Shown: positions 12,501-22,156 of the stretch, one piece after another
How positions within the stretch are numbered: the first letter of the stretch is position 1
Layout: the number at the start of each line of letters is the position of its first letter
Source of the DNA: Scleromitrula shiraiana
Lineage: Eukaryota; Ascomycota; Leotiomycetes; Helotiales; Sclerotiniaceae
NCBI GenBank assembly: GCA_028455995.1
Contig: JABELC010000010.1
Coordinates: forward strand, 1,948,001 to 2,012,000
DNA length: 64,000 nucleotides
Direction of reading: 5' to 3'
Notes under the pieces: model-generated
The model's database searches: none
Told to the model about the DNA's origin: nothing
The model's input: the letters and a program-made list of their open reading frames with translations, nothing else
Made by a program: the position numbers and the translations under genes

Positions 12501-15500
12501 ATAAGTTGGATAGTGTCAAATGGAAATGCACCCCCTTTGATCATCTCAGTTTCACATAGTTTTGGATTAAATTTGATACACTTGATTGCTCTCGGAACGT
12601 GCATAGACCAAAGACTGCCATCCCCAGGATATGAATGGGCGAGAAGAATTGACTGGAAAGCGGCATCTAGGAATGCAGGGTGAACGATCATTTGTGAGGA
12701 TTCGAGGTTGGAAATGAAGCCAGTTGCAGCACCAAGTTTTCTCTCCAGGCGATCCAAGGCAGCAAAAGGACCCGAATAATCATAGTCCATCTTATGTAAA
12801 GAGGTGTAAAACTCTTCGGTATCAACGCCCAAAAGGTTTGGTGGACGAGAACTTCTAGCTGGCAAGGTAGTTTCATCACATTCACCCAGGAAAACCCGTA
12901 TCAAGCCGCTAGCAAGTAGATCTAGAGAGTCTTCGTAATTTTCAGTCGCCGCATTGTACTTGAAGTGTGCATCAATGATATTATCACCGTTTTGTAGAAT
13001 GTTTGTTAAAGAGAATATAGTCTCGATACTCGAGTCTTCGCTCTTAAACGTCATAGCTTTGCCAATATCCAAGTTTATTATCTCGATGAGGCTTACAGGT
13101 TCTTCTCGACACAGTGCAATTGAGGCTTCTAGTGCCATTACAACGTATCCAGCTGCCGGAAAGACTATCTGATCTTGCAATTGATGCCCTTTGAGCCACA
13201 AAACCTCCTTGGGTCGAAGAAGATGCCGCCACCTCATTTCTTGTGGAGTACTATCTGGAGTCAAATGACCGAGAAGCTCATGCACAGGACCTGGCCGGGT
13301 TCTGACTGCCCTAGCATATCTAGATTCGTGCCAATACTCATTCTCGTAGTTCCAGGCGTAGGATGGAAGCCCCTTAATAAGCTTGACAGGCGCATTTCCC
13401 GATAGGAAAGTATTGTAGGCCTCGAAATTCACTGAAGTCCTTCCGAAGCGTGTCCATATGTAACCGAGTCCGTCAGCAACAGACTCAATTTCATTTTGTC
13501 CCCGACGAAACAAGCCTGTATAGGGAATTTCGGAACCAACGATATCCCGTATAGTTTGCAAAAATGGTCCTTTAAGAGCTGGATGTGGTCCTACTTCAAT
13601 GGCTAAGTGAAATTTACCAGCTGTGATAGCCTTTTGCGCTGCTTGCATGAAGAGTACAGGCTGTAGCATGTTATCGTTCCAGTAAGCACCCTTTAGACTG
13701 TCGTAGTTATTCGTTATTAAATCTCCATTGTAAACACTAGAGTACCAGGCACAACTATTATCCTTGGGCTGGATTATGATGTTCATCGATTCCAAAGATT
13801 GGAGATATGTTTTGGAGCAGAGACTCATGTGATGCGAGTGATAAGCCTTTTCGACTTTGAGTATTCTTGTAAACTTTTCCTCATCTTCTAGGATAATCTT
13901 TAGCTCTTCAATGGCATCTTGATCACCAGAAACAGTTACACTATCTGATGAGTTAATAGCAGCAACACAAATCCGTCCCTCAAACTCGGGCGATTCACAA
14001 AGTTCTCGAATATCTTCAAACGAGGATCCAACAGCCATCATTAGACCTTGTTGACCCCCAGTACCGCCTGCCAGACTACAGTGAAGACCACGATAGTAAG
14101 CAATGCATATAGCATCTTCGGCAGAGATCAAATGTGCAGCGTAGGCTGCAGCAATTTCACCAGACGAATGGCCAATAACGCCAGAGAACTCTACACCTGC
14201 CGCACGAAGGAGATTGACTTGGAGAATCTGAATAGCTGTACATAGGGGCTGTGATAAAGCTGCCTCTTGAATACGTGAAGTAGAGGACGGTTTCTGTAGC
14301 TCGCCCAATAGGGACCAAGATGGTCGGTCGTTGGTGGGCAGTTGAGCAAGCCTTTTTTCTAAGCTCTGAATGGTTTGCCGAGCAGCGCCTGAATTTTCAA
14401 TCAAACAGAGTCCCATGCGCGCCCATTGGGCTCCCTGGCCAGTAAAGACGCCAAGCATAGCGGGTGGGTTTCGATGTTCTGGACCGCTGCTCATCATCAT
14501 CATGACTCGGGTGCCAATAGGCTGGCTGGCATCCATTCGTGCTACCTCAAGTCTTGCTTCGAGCTTACTACGAAGGTCTTGTACAGATAATGCTGCAACG
14601 GCAGTAGCAAATGGAAAGGAGCTGCGTCTCGAGTGAAGTGTAAAAGCTAGATCTCCTAAATTTATCGTAGATTCGTGAACCCGTAGATATTCGATGAATG
14701 CTGCTACATAAGAAGTCAAAGAAGCCTCGGCAGCAGCCGAGAATATGAAGGGTGTAAATACCGTATCACTCTGCGTAGGAGTGCATTGTCGGGCTGCAGT
14801 ATAGCTCTCCAAGATTGCATGTGCGTTGGAGCCACTAAAGCCAAAGCTACGACAAAATTTCGTTAGCTAGGAGGGAAAAGTTAGAGCGCGCTAATACAGT
14901 CCGAAACTCTCACCTATTGACACTCGCTCTACGAGGAGTTCCCGGTGGTAGCTCTGGCCACTTATTTTCTGACACTGGAACGAGAAGGTTGGCATAAAAT
15001 GGTTCTATGTTAGGGTTGAGTCGGTTGAATAGGAGGTTGGGCGGAATAGTTGCATGTTGCAATGCTAAGGACGCTTTTATAAGAGATGCCAACCCAGCAG
15101 CTCCCTCACTATGGCCCATAATCGTTTTGATACTCCCTACATGCATCACTGTGTCTGGAATCGGAGGAAAAGCGACGCTAATAGCCTCGGCCTCAAGAGG
15201 ATCTCCAGCAGGAGTTCCTGTCCCATGCGCCTCAAAATACTGAGGACGATCAGCGGCTTTAGTCGTGTCCAAGCCTGCACGGGCGTAACATTCCCGAATA
15301 AGTTGTGCTTGAGCTGTAGCATTTGGGCTGTAGCAATGTTAAAAATCTGAAGACGTTCAAGGGAAAATAACGAAGGCAACTAACAGTGTAATTCCCTTTG
15401 TTCTTCCGTCTTGATTGGTACCTGTATTACGAATCACACATTCAATGTGATCGCCATCTGCCTCGGCTGCGCTTAAAGTCTTTAGTACAATAGCCGCAAC

Positions 15501-16247
15501 TCCTTCCCCACGAGCATAACCATTCGCTTCGGCATCCCACATACGTGAACGACTATCAGGGGATAGCATCTGTAGCTTACTCTCGACAATATAATACTGT
15601 GGATCCAATATCAAATTCGCACCGGCTGCAATAGCAACGCGCGATTGTCCCGAGCGAAGCTGTTGCACAGCTTGGTGAACGGCAATAAGACTCGAACTAC
15701 AAGCTGTGTCGATAGTCATAGAGGGTCCATGCCAATCAAAGAAGTATGACAATCGATTTGACATCAAAGACCGCGTTGTCCCAGTGGCATGGTAAGTGCC
15801 AATACCGTCACCATCGCGAAGCATCAACTCCTTGTAATCATCTCTCATCAATCCAGTATATACAGCTGTATCTGAGCCCTGTAGGGCTTCGATAGTCTGA
15901 CCCCCTGCCTCTAGTGCTTCATATACGGTCTCAAGAAGTAGACGCATTTGTGGATCCATTATATTAGCCTCGGCCGGACTGATACCAAAAAACTGCGCAT
16001 CAAAACGTCGCTGCAGGTTTTCTTCATATTCTTCCGTGAGGAGATAAGACTCCTTGACATTGCTATGGCCATGATACTGTCCATTGCTGTGATAGAATCC
16101 TTTCACGCTGAATCGATTATCCGGGATAGGGGTCAAGAGGTCGGGTGGATTCTTTAGGATATCCCACAGCTTAGAAGGCGATTGAGCATGCCCAGGAAGG
16201 CGAAATCCGCTTCCAATAACGGCGATGTATTCAAGTTTGCTTTCCAT
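3507..16247 (-). CDS. Hybrid PKS-NRPS megasynthase (KS-AT-DH-MT-ER0-KR-ACP-C-A-T-R*)
   Basis: Seven exons (16247-15385, 15327-14914, 14846-11721, 11515-9954, 9809-6744, 6675-5276, 5114-3507) join in frame to 12,039 nt, about 4012 aa, the normal length of fungal PKS-NRPS hybrids. The first in-frame ATG opens directly on the KS. Landmarks by residue: KS Cys183 (DTACSSS), His322, His360; AT Ser653 (GHSSGE); DH His980 and Asp1153; methyltransferase motif from 1422 (EIGAGTG); KR nucleotide loop near 2128 and Tyr2264 (ANYSAGN); ACP Ser2444; C motif from 2695 (HGLAMDG); A core from 3169 (YTSGSTG); T Ser3594 (GGTSM); R* TGATGFLG at 3676. No working ER lies between MT and KR, matching the separate ER gene at 24.3 kb. 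In R* the YxxxK tyrosine is Met3834 while Lys3838 is kept, as in Dieckmann-cyclising R* domains. The likely product is therefore an acyl tetramic acid (inference). The C motif lacks its second His and the DH has Asp in place of Gly in HxxxG. Intron 3 (205 nt) is the least certain: its acceptor was chosen to restore the MT consensus. Confidence 0.95.
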
Positions 16248-16694
16248 AATGAAGTCTGAATACTTTGGTCCCAACTCTTGGAATTTGCAGCGATATGTTT
16301 CATTTTTCTATGCCCTTTCCAATCGGACATAATGTCCGACACCGAATTGTATGCATCTATCTTCTACAACGTTTCCAAAGCCCAATAGTTGGTCAGCGAC
16401 CGTAATTGGGGAGACATCAAGAATTTCGTCTCCGGATTCAGTAAATAGTCCCGGAGTCCCGAATATGGGTATGGCATTGAAGAAAATGCGCCTCAGCCAG
16501 ATATGTAAGAATCCTTCCAAAAGTTTTCGAACTGCTAAGCCATTTTAACAAAAGATCTTCCCATACAATAAGCCGGTTAATCTAGAATGCACAGTAGATC
16601 TATAAGACACGTTTAAGGAAGGTGATACATATCTTTTATTCGTTATTTTATCTGTATTAGCGCAAAATCTAACCGTAAGCTTGGTTATTTAGAT
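16248..16694. promoter_or_regulatory. PKS-NRPS promoter region
   Basis: A 447-bp gap between the 3' end of the cluster regulator and the PKS-NRPS start codon, both on the minus strand. It must hold the regulator's 3' UTR and the megasynthase promoter. It contains a 17-bp palindrome with CGG/CCG ends (listed separately). No coding exon is needed here because the KS begins right at the chosen ATG. Confidence 0.6.
16323..16339. promoter_or_regulatory. Palindrome CGG-N9-CCG upstream of PKS-NRPS, candidate Zn2Cys6 site
   Basis: TCGGACATAATGTCCGA is a perfect inverted repeat (8-bp arms, 1-nt centre) whose near edge lies 75 bp before the PKS-NRPS ATG. Dimeric Zn2Cys6 proteins recognise paired CGG/CCG half-sites, and an AflR-like Zn2Cys6 gene sits immediately upstream. 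An 8-bp-arm palindrome is expected about once per 64 kb by chance, so the support comes from its position and CGG ends. A TCGGACA half-site also occurs near 19,986, about 210 bp before the membrane-protein gene. Confidence 0.4.
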
Positions 16695-18405
16695 CTAAAG
16701 TGCTATGCTATTTTTTAATAACTGTTTTATCTCCTTAAGATGCTTGCGTAACGCCTTCACCCCGCCTTTTCTACTTTGGGATTGGTCCGACTCCTGAGTT
16801 CGAAGGATCAACTTTACAACCTCTACAAAATCCTCGTCACTCAACAAACCGTTCAGCCCGCTTTCGCGAGGATTTATTCGAAATTCACGCGGCAAACCCA
16901 GAAGCCCCTCAATCCGCTCGAAAAGGCTGGTAATAATTTGGATGAGAATAGTGGTCTGAAGGTTGCCGGATTCTAGAAAGTCAGCAATTGAATGGATCAA
17001 AAAGGATGCTATCTTATTTTCAAGTGAGTTACTTACGTAGTGGGAAGCTACAGAAGCTAAGTCCGGGAAGGGGGCAAAGCGAGGGATCATCGCTCTCTGA
17101 GATCTCTTTCAAAAAGTCATGTATATGCGAAAACAGAACCACATAAAGCCGTAGTAAGTGTATATAACTAGTAAGAATGAGAAGCAAGGATGCGAAATCA
17201 AGCTTGGAACACGTTTGCATATCAGAACTTGATAGGGTGGTAGGTGTCGATGAGGGAGGACTATCTTCGGGCGAGGATGTGCTGCTGTCATCAGTTCCGG
17301 ATAGACTACTTGTATAACTATTCCGAGTTTTTTGAAGGCTAGGTCTTGATGTATTTGATTTTGGATTCGAACTCAAATAGGGAAAACTAGACGATCGAGG
17401 GGAATTAGCCGAGGGTCGCCTAGACGAGCCTGCCAACAGGCTAAGAGTTTCCAGAAAATCTCGAGTACTGTTCAAAATGTCGTCCAATCGTGTTCTCGGC
17501 GACTTAGACTCATCGATCGGCTCGACTAGCATCTCTATAATTACCGTCGGAGTACCTTTATCAATTCGAGAAAGCAGCGAAACGAGATCCAGGTTAGTCT
17601 TGGCTAGTCCCTGAATAATAGTTTCCTCTGCCATCTTGTCAATAGGTACGCTACCAGTATCCTCGAAGCTTTTGTATATGATAGTGCTATCAGACGGCGC
17701 AACCAGGGTGTTGTTACTGCTGCAATCGATACTCCGTAGACCAGATGTCGAAGCAGTTGATGTCATTTGAGACGAAGATATCAATGGTAGCGTATTCTGA
17801 GAGGGAAGATCCTCTAGACATGTAGATGTTTGTGATGGAAGCTTCTCAGCCGAAGTATCTGTATCTGTGCCACCAAATAAATTCAAGGTCCCCTCCATTT
17901 CATCTGGAAGTATGAGGTCGTTAAAAAAAGGATCCTCGGCTTCCCAGTGCATATCACTCGTTGTGTTTAAGGTTGAGGAGTCCGCAGAATACATTGGCAT
18001 TGCTGAGGACGACGGACATGTTTCGAAGAGGTTCATAGGCGTTGTTTGTTCAAGGGGGATTGGAGGATGCATTGTTTCTGTAACGATGGCTGTATCGATA
18101 TCGGGGGAGTTCTGAAAGGTAATTACTTGCGATTGTCTTTGGGGTTGCTGGGCATTGTATTGTCGCATTCGTACACGCTTCTGTGGTCTTTCCTTTTCTC
18201 CTATACTATTCGTATAAGCTATAGCAGTGTCACCCGCGTAGTTACGTACACGAAAGACAGGGGTCGTGAGACATTTAGCATCTGCACGAAGGCATCGATC
18301 GCAGCTTTGTTGGTCAGCTTGTTCACGAAGGCAACGTAGTTTCTGACCGCGGCAACGATCGCAGGCAAAGCGTCGAGACGACACTCCAGACACGCTCATA
18401 TCCAT
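16695..18405 (-). CDS. AflR-like Zn2Cys6 transcription factor, probable cluster regulator
   Basis: Two exons (18405-17037 and 16972-16695) with a 64-nt intron (GTAAGT donor, TAG acceptor) give about 548 aa. The N-terminus carries a zinc binuclear cluster spaced CX2CX6CX9CX2CX6C (ACDRCRGQKLRC, then CDRCLRADAKC). A Ser/Thr/Pro-rich middle follows. The C-terminal ~150 residues match the pattern of the aflatoxin-regulator domain: a YIHLLRLY-like helix, LPGLSFCSF, then a long helix including LIQIITSLFERIEGLLGLP. Splicing restores continuity between LPGL and SGNLQ, a good check on the intron. A GTG codon nine bases upstream is in frame, but the first ATG was used. It is adjacent to and codirectional with the PKS-NRPS, so it is most likely the pathway-specific activator (inference from position and family). 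Confidence 0.88.
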
Positions 18406-20197
18406 CTCTCCCACGGAATTATGGACAAATTATTGCAAGCAAAAAGAAAAGAAACAGAGTTGAGACGATATGAGAGCCAAGATAATTTGAGTTGAAAAAC
18501 ATGAGATGCAGTTGTGCGGCCCTATAGCGCATACGCCACCTAGCAGGGGGTACATTTTGCGGTTAAATCCGTTGAAGATTTTTGCATACTTCCAACATTC
18601 TTGTAACGTTCATTCTTCACTGCATAATTGAGAAACTAATTAATACTTCCATAGGAAAGGGACGTATACAATATGATTTGCTAATTCTCGTTTATTACGT
18701 TTATACTCGATAGCCAAACCCGCGTTTGGGGTACCGTGCACTATGGAGAATCCCGGAATCTGGGGATAGCAGCCTTACTCTGCAGTTATAAAAACCGAAC
18801 TATCCTTGTATATCTGAAAATATATAACAGTAAGTAGAAATGAATTTCCGTACATATGGTGCTTACTACCTAATTAGGCAGTGAACGTACACATTCATTT
18901 GCACGCAATGAATACAAATACTAGTAGCAAAGTCGCTCTGGCCCGCCGATTCACAAATTTCGCTTATTGGTAAATAGACCGCTTTATTAATTAATTAGAG
19001 ATTTTTTATGAATAAATTATTTTATTTATTAATTAATTGATCGGATTATTGATTAAGTAATTTTAAAAGTAATTTTGTTTTATTTTTAATTTTAAATTAA
19101 ATTTTATTAACTTCAAGTTCAAGTTGCCAGTGCCAGACCGAGTCGGAACCGTTGAACGAAAAAATTCACTGGCACTACTAGTAGTAACAAGTTGAAAATA
19201 AAGAAATAACTTCAAGTTGAACTTGAAAATAAAGATTCAAGTTTGAATTATTATTAATATTATTTTTTATATTTTTTATATTCAAGTTCAATTTTGAAAA
19301 TATTTTTATTAATACTACTAGTACTAGTATAAATTAAAAATTTAAAAAGATTTATATAAATGTAATTTTATATTGACTCGGATCAATAGAATAAATCGAT
19401 TATTAATAGTCTGCTCGATTTATCAATGAGCGAAATTTGCGAATCGGGCGGACTAGGTCTCAGTGTTAGTAAACAGCCCTCAACAGTTGTAAAATTGACA
19501 GGATAATACATCCGCAAATTATGCGGAGCACCTGGAAAATACAACTTCACAAGTTGCTTACAAACAATAGTGTCATTTCAGCCGTGTATTATATGACCAC
19601 TCAGCATTATATGCCCTCCACCATCATTAGAGCGCCCAATAGGTCTAGTTACATGCGACAAAAAAATTATTCCAACTGTTAGACCTCCAAATTGAGTGAG
19701 GGTATAATTGGCCATCTTGCCGCTTCGATATTTTTGACGTCCAAATACATCAGCGCAGATAAAGATAAGTACTATCGTGATAGCTGCCATGCAGAGCCCC
19801 AATCGCATATCTTCGTCGCGCCATCTCTTTAGGTATGTCTGCTAACCTTGAAACATCTCACTAATTACACTCATGCTGTTATGCGGCACCGAGCAGCCTA
19901 TCATGAAGATTGCTCTTCCCGGTCGAGCTTCTCTCCATCCGGATCAAGTTATCTGGCGGCGTAGTGTATCATCAGCAATCCTTGATCGGACAGACAAGAA
20001 AGTAGTTGTAATCATTTTTAAACGAACACATTTACTTCGCTATATGCTTTTAAAATACATTAATTGACCCTCTGTCTCCCTCTCCTTGTCAATCCCTGCG
20101 ATGCTTAGTTAGCTTTTGCTACATAATCATACAAGATCTTTCAGAACTTTGACAAACATTTCCTATTCATTTCGAGAATCTATCATTGCAAGCGATA
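18406..20197. other. Intergenic between divergent cluster genes, holds an inverted-repeat element
   Basis: A 1.8-kb spacer separating the minus-strand regulator from the plus-strand membrane-protein gene, so it holds both promoters. The 18.94-19.46 kb part is a terminal-inverted-repeat element (listed separately). A 76-codon minus-strand frame at 19,808-19,578 has a hydrophobic start but no recognisable family and was not called as a gene. Confidence 0.6.
18938..19456. mobile_element. MITE-like element with ~48-bp terminal inverted repeats
   Basis: The left arm (18938 to about 18990) and the reverse complement of the right arm (19456 back to about 19403) align over roughly 48 bp at about 80% identity. 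The best block is CAAATTTCGCT, and GATTC, ATTG and TAAAT match on either side. Several arm differences are C/T or G/A transitions, as expected after repeat-induced mutation. The ~520-bp element encodes nothing. The interior is A+T-rich with nested short palindromes built from TTCAAGTT/AACTTGAA and TACTAGTA units. Length, non-coding content and inverted ends fit a miniature inverted-repeat transposable element. A clear target-site duplication was not identified, and no second copy was seen in the window. Confidence 0.68.
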
Positions 20198-21346
20198 ATG
20201 GGCTTTCATGCAGTCGTCGAAAATGTTATGCAAGGTACTCTTGCTATCTCAATCATCATAACAATGCCGATATGCATTGCAGCGACTGTTCTTCGCTTCA
20301 TTGGAACCAAACGGGCCCACAGAAAGCCAGGCTGGGAGGATTGGTTTGCACTTTTAGCTTTAATTGCTTATCTAGTCTACTCAATCATTACAGTTGCCGG
20401 TAAGTTTCCAAATTATCTGCATAATAGAAGAAATTTTGTCTACCCCATGCTAACATCATTTTAAGGAATTTCCATAGCAAAGGGCGTGGATCCAGAGAAT
20501 CTTTCTCTCAGCGATGCTATCACAACTTCCAAGGCATGTGCCACCCACGATTCTCACCACAATGATGCGTGTTAATTAAGGATCTAGATGGCATATACTG
20601 CAGGTCCTTTCTTTGAAATTAATCAGCTGTTTGCCAAGGCTAGTATCTTTGCGCTCTACTACCGAATTTTCTCCAGCGATCAGACTTTCAAACGTTGGAC
20701 TGCTGTTCTCGTCACTATTCAGGGGTGCTGGTTCATTGCCACATTTTTTTGTCTGATATTCCTCTGCATCCCTGTGTCGAAATGGTGGGATGTTCTTGAT
20801 GAAGAGAATGGGTGGTGCATGAACGATGCCGCACTTCTTGCAGCGGAAGAAACCATCAATTCTTGCATTGACTTTGCAATAGTTGGACTTTCGATATTTA
20901 TGGTGAAGAAATTGCAGATGACGAAAAGTACGAAATGGAAGTTAGGGATAATATTTGCACTGGGTGGCCTATCCGGAGCTGTCGGCTTTGTGAAGATTAT
21001 TGAGGTATATGCAGTGCCAGACACAAACGGGAGTAAGACAATTTGGACCTTTCAATCTTAAAATACTATAGACTAACTGCATGCGTGCTCATCAGAGGAG
21101 AATATTTCCAACGCATTTTGGGACCTTCTTCAAATGGCTACCAGTATCATTTGCTGCTGTGCACCGGTCTACAAGAACATTATGCCTAAGTATGGCGGCG
21201 GCTGGAGGCGTCTGAGGTCCCAATTCTCGTACATTCGCAAGAATAGCGAAGGCGGCTCTGGGGCAAATGGATCGTTAAACGGTAATCTTCAGCGCAAAGA
21301 ATCAAGCACCTGGCTCAAAGCTGAAAGGGATATTGAAATGGTTTGA
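20198..21346 (+). CDS. Pth11/rhodopsin-like fungal integral membrane protein
   Basis: Four exons (20198-20399, 20466-20533, 20588-21032, 21096-21346) join in frame to about 321 aa. Intron 2 uses a GC-AG pair (AAG|GCATGT to TCTAG). The reading frame and the KASIFALYYRIF helix downstream support it. The protein has multiple hydrophobic segments: an N-terminal TM near residues 10-32, one near 50-66, then a series from about 95 to 240. The segment with ETTIN-like Cys/Asn residues and a charged cytosolic tail fits the fungal rhodopsin-like domain of Pth11/SAT4-type proteins. Such proteins commonly occur in secondary-metabolite clusters, but their biochemical role there is usually unknown. Its position inside the cluster, divergent from the regulator, suggests co-regulation. 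Signalling, tolerance and transport roles are all possible. Confidence 0.75.
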
Positions 21347-22047
21347 ATACCTGTAAAAGCGTGAGACGTTGGAATTGCAATAGAGGATGAGCTAGTCGAA
21401 TATGCAATGGAAGTTTTCTTTAAGGGCTGATTACAAATACAGCCGAGTCTACAGTCACCAAATAAAAGCAGTTGTCTATGATAATAAAGCATGCATTCTA
21501 TGTGACTGCAGTCCCCTTCATTCACCGATATTACTAATCCATAGTTGGTTACAACCACACCACTTATTGTAGATTTTTTCAATTTGGATGATATGTTAGC
21601 AGTAACAGATAATATTGGACGTATAAACGGAGACGATGACTTAATGAAGGAATAATGTGACAATCTCGTGTTTAGCCTGAGGCTTAATCCAATATATATC
21701 GAGGTATTTTCAAGCGAGTTCCGTTGCGAAGCCTGCAGATGTACATTCGCTAAGTCATTACGTAATTGAGAATTAGCGGCGATCGGAGTTCCGAAGTAAA
21801 AATTACCCGATGTAGTAATTCGACGCCGAACAAACATAGAGTGACAATGTGTTTCGGCGTCGGAGTCGAATTGTGGGTCACAGATTTGAATGTAACTGTT
21901 GCTGAAAATATTCAGGCTTCTCAAGTAGCCTTGGGATGCGGCCTTGCGGCGAAAGCAACAAAGATGGCGAACAGCAAATGCATACCCGATCGATCTCTGG
22001 GATTTCATTATCATTTTTTGAAGAGAAGAGTGTCCAAACCTTCTCAT
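21289..22047 (-). CDS. Unrecognised 252-codon open frame, possible orphan gene
   Basis: An uninterrupted ATG-to-stop frame of 252 codons lies on the minus strand between the membrane protein and the P450. It overlaps the last 58 bp of the membrane-protein gene in antisense and starts 110 bp from the divergent P450 start. The predicted product is Ser/Ile-rich with scattered Cys and His (for example HLCCFRRKA near residue 30), no signal peptide, no clear TM helix and no domain known to me. A frame this long is uncommon by chance at this base composition, but no codon-usage or homology support could be obtained. It could be a lineage-specific gene, antisense UTR sequence, or chance. Confidence 0.25.
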   Translation of the reverse strand: MRRFGHSSLQKMIMKSQRSIGYAFAVRHLCCFRRKAASQGYLRSLNIFSNSYIQICDPQFDSDAETHCHSMFVRRRITTSGNFYFGTPIAANSQLRNDLANVHLQASQRNSLENTSIYIGLSLRLNTRLSHYSFIKSSSPFIRPILSVTANISSKLKKSTISGVVVTNYGLVISVNEGDCSHIECMLYYHRQLLLFGDCRLGCICNQPLKKTSIAYSTSSSSIAIPTSHAFTGIQTISISLSALSQVLDSLR

Positions 22048-22156
22048 CTACCTTGTCTTGATGAGATAGCTTTGCAATATTAGTAACACTCTCATCTAGA
22101 GGTCTGGCGAACAATAACTGCGACATTCATCTTCGCATCTCTAAACCGAGTAATCT
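21347..22156. other. Spacer before P450 gene
   Basis: Contains the 3' UTR of the membrane-protein gene, the unrecognised minus-strand frame described separately, and the P450 promoter. A CGG-N4-CCG pair occurs at 21784-21793. A nearly identical one lies in PKS-NRPS coding sequence near 5875, so it is weak evidence of a regulatory site. Confidence 0.45.

Noticed and set aside
19578..19808. 76-codon minus-strand frame with a hydrophobic start
   Set aside because: No family features and no splice partners; it lies in a spacer next to the inverted-repeat element. It may be a gene fragment, but that cannot be supported.
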